5,799 nucleotides of DNA from Dehalococcoidales bacterium. GTDB lineage: Bacteria > Chloroflexota > Dehalococcoidia > Dehalococcoidales > JAQTVP01. The position numbers and the translations under genes were made by a program. Each line of letters begins with the position of its first letter. Positions within the stretch are counted from its first letter, which is position 1. The notes under the pieces were generated by a model that did no database searches, was not told the DNA's origin, and saw nothing but the letters and a program-made list of their open reading frames with translations. Location: positions 1 through 5,799 of the forward strand of contig JAQTVP010000104.1 of the NCBI GenBank assembly GCA_028707015.1, in the 5' to 3' direction. Positions 1 to 5,220 of this stretch are shown here, one piece after another.

Positions 1-147
1 AGGGATAACACTATAAGGACAGTAGCTTTTCTTTTCATGATTATTAGTGCATTATAAATGAAAGTCATCTTAAAATGATCAAACGAGCTTTAAAACACAG
101 TCCAAATTTATCTACTACAAACCACAACTAATTAAACTACCCCCTCA
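1..147. other. AT-rich stretch without a recognisable gene
   Basis: I see no convincing reading frame, ribosome site, RNA gene or terminator here on either strand. There are only very short frames, for example an ATG at 58 that stops after six codons, and weak imperfect inverted repeats such as TTCAT/ATGAA with a long loop. The tRNA promoter begins at 148. The tail of a gene lying mostly outside the window cannot be excluded. Confidence 0.5.
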
Positions 148-177
148 TTGAAAGAGATACACGTTTTCAGCTATAAT
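148..177 (+). promoter_or_regulatory. sigma-70 type promoter for the tRNA-His/tRNA-Arg pair
   Basis: A -35 box TTGAAA (148-153) is separated by 18 bases from a perfect -10 box TATAAT (172-177), so transcription should start near 184 and run through both tRNA genes. About 66 bases of leader would be removed by RNase P when the first tRNA matures. A second TATAAT at 198-203 has no correctly spaced -35 box. This is read from consensus matches only. Confidence 0.6.
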
Positions 178-249
178 ATTTGGTGCGTTAAATTAAATAT
201 AATAATAAATCAGAGGAATAATTTTTCCCAAGTTTATATATTTGCTTGT

Positions 250-327
250 GGTGAGTGTAGCCCAGTGGTCTAAGGCGCCAGGTTGTGGCCCTGGAGATCG
301 AGGGTTCAAATCCCTCCACTCACCCCA
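250..327 (+). tRNA. tRNA-His (anticodon GTG)
   Basis: The cloverleaf folds completely. The acceptor GTGAGTG (251-257) pairs with CACTCAC (317-323). The D stem GCC/GGC lies at 260-262/274-276, the anticodon stem CCAGG/CCTGG at 278-282/290-294, and the T stem GAGGG/CCCTC at 300-304/312-316 with loop TTCAAAT. The loop TTGTGGC places GTG at 285-287, reading histidine codons CAC and CAT. The identity is confirmed by the histidine-specific extra G at -1 (250) opposite C73 (324). CCA is encoded (325-327). It supplies histidyl-tRNA for translation and is the first of two tandem tRNA genes, eight bases before tRNA-Arg. Confidence 0.97.
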
Positions 328-335
328 GATATTAA

Positions 336-411
336 GCGCCTATAGCTCAGTGGATAGAGCATCGGTCTTCGGAACCGAGGGTCGTGGGTTCGAATCCCTC
401 TAGGCGCGCCA
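336..411 (+). tRNA. tRNA-Arg (anticodon TCG)
   Basis: The acceptor GCGCCTA (336-342) pairs with TAGGCGC (401-407). The anticodon stem TCGGT/ACCGA (362-366/374-378) encloses the loop CTTCGGA, giving anticodon TCG at 369-371, which reads CGA and probably other CGN arginine codons. The T arm has the usual GGTTCGAATCC core. G408 is the discriminator and CCA (409-411) is encoded. It is co-transcribed with the preceding tRNA-His. The gene is intact. Because an integrase remnant lies just downstream, its 3' half is the obvious candidate for a former phage or island attachment site, although no second copy of the tRNA 3' end is visible in this window. Confidence 0.96.
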
Positions 412-441
412 TTTTTTATAGCTAAATATATACAATGTAAG

Positions 442-463
442 ACCTCATAAATGAGGTTTTTTT
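442..463 (+). terminator. intrinsic terminator after the tRNA pair
   Basis: ACCTCAT (442-448) and ATGAGGT (451-457) form a stem around a tiny loop (effectively CCTCA/TGAGG with loop TAAA), followed at once by a run of seven T (457-463), a C and five more T. It lies 31 bases past the tRNA-Arg CCA end. On the minus strand there is no T run after the hairpin, so it is oriented for the tRNA transcript and not for the leftward gene at 480-773. Confidence 0.85.
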
Positions 464-479
464 CTTTTTGTTAACAGAA

Positions 480-773
480 CTAGGTATAGATTATAAGCTG
501 AAATGTCGCCACAACTAATAAAAATGCAGTTAGACCAATAAGTCCCCATGTTAACCTAGATAATACTTCTGAATGTTTAACTAAAGTTTTTGTATGGAAG
601 AATCCAAAACCCATAAATCGTTCCGAGTCAACCATCCATGGTTTATGTAGTCCACCTTTTTCGATAAAAAGGTATATAGCCCAGAGTTCACCTATAATCT
701 CTTCGATTTCCTTTTTGTCTTTTCCTGTTAAATATTTGTCAACTGCTTCTTTCTCTTTACCGGTTAAAGCCAT
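480..773 (-). CDS. small hypothetical protein with one C-terminal membrane segment (97 aa)
   Basis: I do not recognise this family. The first ~30 residues are rich in Lys and Glu (for example EKEAVDKYLTGKDKKEIEE) and look helical and soluble. The middle is aromatic (WAIYLFIEKGG, FMGFGFFHTKT). Residues ~73-95 (LTWGLIGLTAFLLVVATFQLII) form a single hydrophobic span ending two residues before the stop, so the protein is probably tail-anchored in the membrane with its charged part in the cytoplasm. The ATG at 773-771 has a Shine-Dalgarno GAGGT (785-781) seven bases upstream, which supports a genuine gene. It lies between the tRNA-Arg gene and an integrase remnant, 24 bases behind the remnant's stop and in the same orientation, so it was probably co-transcribed with the integrase as element cargo. 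Coding status is fairly sure; function is unknown. Confidence 0.65.
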   Translation of the reverse strand: MALTGKEKEAVDKYLTGKDKKEIEEIIGELWAIYLFIEKGGLHKPWMVDSERFMGFGFFHTKTLVKHSEVLSRLTWGLIGLTAFLLVVATFQLIIYT

Positions 774-797
774 TCTATATACCTCAATAATACAAAT

Positions 798-959
798 TCA
801 TATGACCATATCAACTGCTAAAACTTCGTCAAATCCATTAGCAACTGCTTCCTGCAGACATGGTGCTACTTTGCTATAAGTATCAAGTGTTACCTGTATG
901 CTGGCATGACCGAGCCTTTCCTGTACCATATTACTTAGTTCAACGCATAACATATAATA
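798..959 (-). pseudogene. C-terminal remnant of a phage-type tyrosine recombinase/integrase
   Basis: Reading leftward from 959 gives about 53 codons ending in TGA at 800-798. They contain VQERLGHASIQVTLDTYSKV, the classic C-terminal block of Xer/phage integrases. It holds the second box histidine (LGH, 908-906) and the nucleophilic tyrosine (TLDTY, 878-876) that attacks DNA during site-specific recombination. The frame is closed by TAA at 962-960 just before the homologous part. The upstream first arginine, the lysine and the HxxR box are absent in all frames I checked. No credible start or ribosome site precedes it, so it cannot be an active enzyme. It lies ~390 bases from the 3' end of tRNA-Arg, consistent with an old tRNA-targeted element of which most was deleted. 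Identity is certain to the family level; the exact upstream break, near 955-960, is approximate. Confidence 0.85.
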
Positions 960-1042
960 TTACTGTCAGCTTCATAACACAACAGAAAACAGCACCTACA
1001 CTTTATTTCAAACAGCTAAAATTTATTTTAGTAAAATAGATA

Positions 1043-1071
1043 TTGACACTTGGCTATATAATTGCTATTAT
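1043..1071 (+). promoter_or_regulatory. strong extended -10 promoter of the Xre-type regulator
   Basis: TTGACA (1043-1048, perfect -35) is followed after 17 bases by TATTAT (1066-1071), with an additional TG at 1063-1064 giving an extended -10. Transcription should start near 1078, about 23 bases before the ATG at 1101. The spacer carries two similar 7-mers, TGGCTAT (1051-1057) and TTGCTAT (1062-1068), exactly 11 bases apart. ATTGAC (1042-1047) recurs inverted as GTCAAT (1082-1087). Both are possible operator elements for autoregulation, which is inference. Confidence 0.75.
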
Positions 1072-1090
1072 CTAGACATTAGTCAATTTT

Positions 1091-1094
1091 GGAG
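1091..1094 (+). promoter_or_regulatory. ribosome binding site that sets the regulator start at 1101
   Basis: GGAG (1091-1094) lies six bases before ATG 1101. An in-frame TTG at 1089 would be the longer start but overlaps this site and has no Shine-Dalgarno of its own, so the 98-residue form is preferred over the 102-residue one. Confidence 0.8.
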
Positions 1095-1100
1095 ATATTT

Positions 1101-1397
1101 ATGCAAATCAAAACACGAATTTTTGAAATCTGCGAAACACGAAATAAGAATTTATCAGAGTTAGCCCAAACTATGGAAATCTCAATAAGCCAGGTCTACC
1201 GGGTAAAAGAGGGCAAACGTAAAATAAATCAGAAATTCATTGTTGGGGCGATAAAAGCCTTTCCCAAGCACAAATTAGAGGATCTTTTTTATCTTGTACC
1301 GGAAGTGCCAAATGTCACTAACCAGAATAACCACAGAACAGAGCCAACTATTATACAATATTCCCCAAATACACAAAGACAAAAAATAAGGCTATAA
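1101..1397 (+). CDS. Xre/Cro-type helix-turn-helix transcriptional regulator (98 aa)
   Basis: The N-terminal ~65 residues form a compact Cro/Xre-like DNA-binding domain. Residues ~17-24 (NLSELAQT) are the first helix of the helix-turn-helix and ~28-36 (SISQVYRVK) the recognition helix, followed by the typical EGKRKIN turn and the last domain helices to about 65 (LEDLFYLVPE). The C-terminal ~30 residues are polar, Asn/Gln/Thr-rich and end in basic QRQKIRL, with no sensor domain, so the protein presumably responds by dimerisation or simply represses its own promoter. It has a near-consensus promoter and is transcribed divergently from the integrase fossil and convergently with priA, with 30 bases between stops. 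It could be a surviving element regulator or an unrelated chromosomal gene; its targets cannot be read from the window. Family call is confident, role unknown. Confidence 0.85.
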   Translation: MQIKTRIFEICETRNKNLSELAQTMEISISQVYRVKEGKRKINQKFIVGAIKAFPKHKLEDLFYLVPEVPNVTNQNNHRTEPTIIQYSPNTQRQKIRL

Positions 1398-1407
1398 TCT
1401 GCCTATT
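1381..1407 (-). terminator. weak terminator of the rplS-priA transcript, inside the regulator's 3' end
   Basis: Read leftward, AATAGGC (1407-1401) can pair with GCCTTATT (1392-1385), with one bulged T, around an eight-base loop. The 3' arm runs into TTTTTT (1386-1381). It begins 21 bases after the priA stop and lies across the last codons and stop of the convergent regulator gene. The stem is short and AT-rich, so efficiency is doubtful. No better terminator for either gene is present between them. Confidence 0.45.
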
Positions 1408-1427
1408 CAATCTAGTTAATTCACTAC

Positions 1428-3872
1428 TTAAAGCAAATTCACCGGATCTATATCTATAGTCCAGCCCCTTGGAAAAAGCATCTTTGATAGTAAAGCAGAA
1501 GGTTCCTCACCACGAAGTATAAGTTGCCAGCGAAATCTGCCTCGCCTCCGATGGATAAATGCCGGTGCAGGCCCAATTATATTTAAATTAGCTATTCCTT
1601 GTGAATCCCTTTCTTCAATAATGAGACATCTCATTCTTTCAGATTCTCTCTGACAAAGGATATCATTAGTATGGTTATAGGTAAGACAAACCAAACGAGA
1701 AAAGGGAGGATTTTGTAGCTGACGCCGATATGTAATTTCCTTTTCGTAGAAACAGGCATAATCATGCTTAGCGGCTGCTTGGATAGCATAGTGTTCCGGA
1801 GAATAGGTCTGAATAATAGCCTGTCCTCCTGAAGTCCCCCGCCCAGCTCTCCCCACTACTTGGCTCAAAAGCTGAAAGGTCCGTTCCCCAGCACGGAAGT
1901 CGGGTAAATTTATACTAGTATCAGCACTGACTACTCCTACTAAAGTAACCAGAGGCAAATCCAAGCCCTTGGCAACCATTTGCGTACCAATAATAATATC
2001 TGCTTCATGATCACGAAATTTATCTAATATTTCCTGATTAGAATTCTTCCCTCCGGTACTATCACTATCCCAACGTAATAACCTGGCTTGAGGAAAAGTA
2101 TTGCCGGCTTCCTGCTCCAGTTTTTGAGTACCAATACCCAAGAATTTTATCCTTGGACTCTGGCATTGGGGACAAACCCGGGGAATGGGCATTTTGTAAT
2201 TACACTGATGGCAAACTAATATATTCTCAGCATAATGATAGTTCAGAGTAACTTCACAACGTCTGCAGCGCAGCACAAACCCGCAATTCCGGCATTGTAT
2301 AAAGCTAGCTGCTCCTCTCCGATTAAGAAATAGAATAGCCTGCTCTCTGCGCACCACTGTTTTAGATATTTCCTGTAAAAGAGAACGACTGAAGAAGCTC
2401 ATGTTTCCAGCTTTAAGTTCATCTTTTAAATCAATTATTTCAACTTTTGGCAGCGGTGCCCCCTCACTGGGAGTAACCCGCTCAGAAAGTTGAAGTAAAT
2501 GATAATCCCCTCTTTGAGCATGGTAATAAGTCTCCACATCCGGAGTAGCACTACCGAGTACAACCACTGCCCCGGTTAGTTCAGCCAGCTTTATTGCCAC
2601 ATCACGGGTGTGGTAACGTGGAGATGTATCACTCTGTTTATAATTCCATTCATGCTCTTCATCAATAATGATAATACCCAGATCAGACAATGGAGCAAAA
2701 ATAGCGCTCCTGGGACCAATAACTACATCGAATTCTCCGTCTCTTATTCGCTGCCACTCATCAAATTGCTCGCCTAAAGTAAGTTTACTATGGAGAACAG
2801 CTACCTTATGTGGAAAACGAGATGCAAACCTCTCAATGGTCTGCGGAGTAAGAGCAATTTCCGGAACTAAAACAATACCCTGTTTCCCCTGCTTTATTGC
2901 TTCAGCTAGAGCCTGCAGATAAACTTCTGTTTTACCGCTTCCAGTAACTCCATGAAGTAAAAATATTTTTGACGAAGCTTGCCCCGTTTTTCTCTCCTGC
3001 AGACTGGATTGAATAGCCTGAAAGGCTGATCTCTGACTATCAGTGAGTTTTAGTGGCTCCGAGAAAAAAATCTTTTCATAGGAAATAGGTTCACGTTTTA
3101 CTTCAATTTGCTGAATTTTAGCAAAACCTTTATTAACCAGAGCATCAGCTGTTGCCTTGCTGGAATTAATACTTTTCCTAGCCTCCATCCAAGAAACCGG
3201 ACTGGGTTGCTGGACTAAATAATTAAGGAGGGTTGCCTGTTTATTAGCTCTTTTTTTTAATAACTTCTCTGTCTCTTGTTGAGCTTTATCAGTTTTTACT
3301 GCTAAACTTATGTATAGTTCATACTTGGGTTTTACCCTGATTGGTTCCAATTCATAACTTCGGTTGACTAATCCTTTTCCAACCAGCCGGGTAATAGCAG
3401 CTTGAGTCTTTTTTTTACCTAGTACTTTTTCCAGTTGGCTTAAATTAATCACACCCCGTTGTCCAATTAATTCAAGAACCTGTTTTTGTTCCTGAGAAAG
3501 AGAGGATAAATCGCATTGGGTAGTAATCTTTACTTCAGAGATAAAGGTAATGACCTTTCTTTCAAAACCAGGGGGTAACATTAGAGCTACAGCATTAAAA
3601 AGTGGTGATAAATAGTACTCGCTTATCCATTGCGCCAGTAATATCTGTATTCGGGATAGCAGCGGTCTTGACTCAATAACATCAATAATCTCTCTGGTTT
3701 TTTCTACCGAAGGGTATTGGCCGAGCTTTAAAACAATGCCTTGAAGAAGCTTGTTACCAAAAGGAACCCAAACTGCCTGCCCAATATTAACGTTTAACTC
3801 CGGGGGAATAAAATAACTAAATGTCTGCTGCTGAGCTATTGGAGAACTAACACTAACCTCAGCGTACCTCAT
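1428..3872 (-). CDS. priA: primosomal protein N' (replication restart helicase PriA)
   Basis: PriA is a superfamily 2 3'-5' DNA helicase that recognises stalled or repaired replication forks and starts reloading of the replicative helicase. At 814 residues it is full length. The N-terminal 3'-end-binding domain (~1-100) shows VWVPFGNKLLQGIV. A winged-helix region follows at ~125-190. Helicase lobe 1 has Walker A GVTGSGKT (308-315), DEEH (404-407) and GSATP (440-444). The zinc-binding insert carries eight cysteines in pairs (527/530, 536/539, 554/557, 567/570). Lobe 2 has GTQMVAKGLD (629-638) and QVVGRAGRG (671-679). The C-terminal domain ends in WTIDIDPVNLL, typical of the family. The ATG at 3872-3870 has GGAG (3882-3879) six bases upstream. 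It starts 40 bases after the rplS stop, so it is likely transcribed with rplS. No catalytic or zinc residue appears to be missing. Confidence 0.97.
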   Translation of the reverse strand: MRYAEVSVSSPIAQQQTFSYFIPPELNVNIGQAVWVPFGNKLLQGIVLKLGQYPSVEKTREIIDVIESRPLLSRIQILLAQWISEYYLSPLFNAVALMLPPGFERKVITFISEVKITTQCDLSSLSQEQKQVLELIGQRGVINLSQLEKVLGKKKTQAAITRLVGKGLVNRSYELEPIRVKPKYELYISLAVKTDKAQQETEKLLKKRANKQATLLNYLVQQPSPVSWMEARKSINSSKATADALVNKGFAKIQQIEVKREPISYEKIFFSEPLKLTDSQRSAFQAIQSSLQERKTGQASSKIFLLHGVTGSGKTEVYLQALAEAIKQGKQGIVLVPEIALTPQTIERFASRFPHKVAVLHSKLTLGEQFDEWQRIRDGEFDVVIGPRSAIFAPLSDLGIIIIDEEHEWNYKQSDTSPRYHTRDVAIKLAELTGAVVVLGSATPDVETYYHAQRGDYHLLQLSERVTPSEGAPLPKVEIIDLKDELKAGNMSFFSRSLLQEISKTVVRREQAILFLNRRGAASFIQCRNCGFVLRCRRCEVTLNYHYAENILVCHQCNYKMPIPRVCPQCQSPRIKFLGIGTQKLEQEAGNTFPQARLLRWDSDSTGGKNSNQEILDKFRDHEADIIIGTQMVAKGLDLPLVTLVGVVSADTSINLPDFRAGERTFQLLSQVVGRAGRGTSGGQAIIQTYSPEHYAIQAAAKHDYACFYEKEITYRRQLQNPPFSRLVCLTYNHTNDILCQRESERMRCLIIEERDSQGIANLNIIGPAPAFIHRRRGRFRWQLILRGEEPSALLSKMLFPRGWTIDIDPVNLL

Positions 3873-3912
3873 CCTGCGCTCCAGAGGAATAACCTTTATC
3901 TAATCCCGGTCT

Positions 3913-4269
3913 CTATTTATTCTCCCTAGCTACCCGCTTCTCTTTAATACGAGATGCCTTGGCACTAAGACCACGCAGATAATAAAGTTTCGCCCGACGC
4001 ACTTTTCCCCGCCGCACTACTTCAATTTTTTCTACCAGTGGCGACTGGAGTGGAAAAATACGTTCCACACCTACACCATAGGTAACACGCCTGACTGCAA
4101 AATTACCACCATCACCACCATGCCGCACTTTTATTACTATACCTTGAAATAATTGGATTCTTTCTCTTTCCCCTTCCATAATCTTGGTACTGACCTTTAC
4201 CGTGTCACCGGGAAAAAGAGCCGGTATATCAGGATTTTGTTTAATATCAATTAGTGATGTTACACTCAT
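3913..4269 (-). CDS. rplS: 50S ribosomal protein L19
   Basis: L19 binds 23S rRNA at the 30S/50S interface and forms part of an intersubunit bridge. The 118-residue protein is of normal length. It has the family signature throughout: PGDTVKVSTKIMEGERERIQ (20-39), FQGIVIKV (41-48), YGVGVERIFPLQSP (64-77) and the highly conserved KIEVVRRGKVRRAKLYYLR (81-99). A basic tail (IKEKRVARENK) follows. The loop RHGGDGGN (49-56) replaces the more common RGGG-type loop. The ATG at 4269-4267 is preceded by GGGAG (4285-4281) at a rather long spacing of 11 bases. It follows trmD, the usual partner of rplS, but across a 167-base gap that holds its own promoter, and precedes priA by 40 bases. Confidence 0.98.
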   Translation of the reverse strand: MSVTSLIDIKQNPDIPALFPGDTVKVSTKIMEGERERIQLFQGIVIKVRHGGDGGNFAVRRVTYGVGVERIFPLQSPLVEKIEVVRRGKVRRAKLYYLRGLSAKASRIKEKRVARENK

Positions 4270-4358
4270 TATTTTAATTACTCCCTGTATTAACTAAACA
4301 ACCTCTTGTGGTTCATCCTATATATAATTAATAAGGCATTTCCACTATCTGATGTCTA
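4270..4358 (-). promoter_or_regulatory. rplS mRNA leader, possible structured regulatory region
   Basis: If transcription starts about seven bases past the -10 box, the rplS message has an untranslated leader of ~90 bases, long for a gene with such a simple promoter. AACC (4313-4310) and GGTT (4303-4300) can close a six-base loop. UUAAUUAU (4331-4324) can pair with GUAAUUAA (4281-4274), which lies directly between Shine-Dalgarno and ATG. The latter pairing contains only A-U and one G-U pair, so it is weak. An L19 leader RNA is known from low-GC Gram-positives, but I cannot show this is a member. Confidence 0.3.
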
Positions 4359-4364
4359 AAACAA

Positions 4365-4393
4365 ACTATACTCTAATTCAACTAATTTATCAA
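4365..4393 (-). promoter_or_regulatory. internal promoter for rplS-priA
   Basis: Read leftward, TTGATA (4393-4388) is followed after exactly 17 bases by TATAGT (4370-4365). Each box matches the sigma-70 consensus at five of six positions. Start of transcription would be near 4358. It lets L19 and PriA be made independently of the mog-trmD transcript. Confidence 0.6.
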
Positions 4394-4401
4394 GAGAGAC
4401 A

Positions 4402-4421
4402 GCGTAATTATATTATTACGC
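4402..4421. repeat. perfect inverted repeat between trmD and rplS
   Basis: GCGTAAT (4402-4408) and ATTACGC (4415-4421) form a perfect 7-base inverted repeat around TATATT. It begins 15 bases after the trmD stop codon and ends eight bases before the -35 box of the rplS promoter. As RNA it is a hairpin at the end of the mog-trmD message, but the following TGTCTCTCTT is not a proper T run, so it is a poor intrinsic terminator. As DNA it could be an operator for a dimeric regulator. Confidence 0.5.
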
Positions 4422-4436
4422 CAGGCTTTAGTTTCA

Positions 4437-5216
4437 TTATTCGTTTTCATCATTATCCGAAAAAGGTGAAAGGAACTGCTTGGCTAATCGATCTACTAAA
4501 TGTTTTTCTTCTAAAGTAAGATTAGCTTTATTCAACAGTTCCGGGCGACGCTCCAGAGTGCGAAGAATTGCCTGCTCACGACGCCATTGTGCAATCTTGG
4601 CATGGTTTCCTGAAAGTAAAATCTCAGGTACTGTCCATTCATTATAGACTGCCGGACGAGTATATTGGGGATATTCCAATAAACCGGCAACATGCGAATC
4701 ATCCAGCGGTGAAGTTTCCGAACCGAGAACTCCAGGTATCAGCCGAACCACAGCATCTGCTACTATCATGGCCGCCAACTCACCGCCACTCAATACATAA
4801 TCTCCAATGCTAATCTCATCATTAGCAATATTCTGACGGACTCGCTCATCAACCCCTTCATAACGACCACAGATAAGAACCATATGGCGATATTCAGATA
4901 ATTCCAAGGCAACTTGTTGAGAAAAAAGACGGCCCTGAGGAGTAAGCAAAATGATTGGTAATTTAATATTTTCTTCAAATTGTACGTCGGATTTTATTGA
5001 CTCTACTGCTTTAAAAATAGGTTCCGGCTTGAGTATCATACCAGCCCCACCACCATAGGAATAGTCATCAACAATATGATGCTTATCATTAGCATAATCT
5101 CTAATATTATGTATGGTGACTTCAATCAAATCTTGGTCAACAGCTCGCTTGAAAATACTGACATTAAATGGCCCCTGGAACATCTCGGGGAACAAAGTTA
5201 AAATATCAATTCGCAT
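4437..5216 (-). CDS. trmD: tRNA (guanine-N1)-methyltransferase TrmD
   Basis: TrmD transfers a methyl group from S-adenosylmethionine to N1 of G37 in tRNAs reading CNN-type codons, which prevents +1 frameshifting. From the ATG at 5216-5214 the protein has 259 residues. It starts MRIDILTLFPEMF as TrmD proteins do. The SPOUT trefoil-knot SAM site is visible as LTPQGR (91-96), CGRYEGVDER (116-125) and IGDYVLSGGE (137-146). DDSHVAGLLEYPQYTRP (172-188) contains the aspartate, probably D173, that acts as general base in characterised enzymes. The C-terminal tRNA-binding helical domain includes HAKIAQWRREQAI. In-frame GTG 5240 and ATG 5228 would add eight or four residues that overlap mog and lack homology, so they were rejected. 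The start lies four bases after the mog stop with no well-placed Shine-Dalgarno, suggesting translational coupling. Confidence 0.97.
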   Translation of the reverse strand: MRIDILTLFPEMFQGPFNVSIFKRAVDQDLIEVTIHNIRDYANDKHHIVDDYSYGGGAGMILKPEPIFKAVESIKSDVQFEENIKLPIILLTPQGRLFSQQVALELSEYRHMVLICGRYEGVDERVRQNIANDEISIGDYVLSGGELAAMIVADAVVRLIPGVLGSETSPLDDSHVAGLLEYPQYTRPAVYNEWTVPEILLSGNHAKIAQWRREQAILRTLERRPELLNKANLTLEEKHLVDRLAKQFLSPFSDNDENE

Positions 5217-5220
5217 TGTC

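Noticed and set aside
198..203. Second perfect TATAAT upstream of the tRNAs
   Set aside because: The nearest -35-like hexamer (TTGGTG, 180-185) is only 12 bases away, too short for sigma-70; the box at 172-177 has a proper partner.
960..1042. Search for the missing upstream part of the integrase
   Set aside because: All three leftward frames are broken by stops, and none shows the HxxR box or other integrase motifs; the stretch appears to be non-coding DNA or unrecognisable debris.
2668..2922. Plus-strand 84-codon open frame opposite priA
   Set aside because: It lies wholly antisense to the conserved helicase core of PriA, has no ribosome site and encodes nothing recognisable; a shadow frame.
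4290..4317. Eight-codon upstream frame (MNHKRLFS) in the rplS leader, a possible leader peptide
   Set aside because: There is no convincing ribosome site and no run of regulatory codons; such short frames are expected by chance in AT-rich leaders.
4402..4421. Hairpin after trmD taken as an intrinsic terminator
   Set aside because: The leftward sequence after it is TGTCTCTCTT, not a T run, and the stem has only three G-C pairs; kept as an inverted repeat instead.
4568..4978. Short open frames on both strands within trmD (4568-4813 plus, 4790-4978 minus)
   Set aside because: Both overlap conserved TrmD codons in other frames and show no family resemblance.
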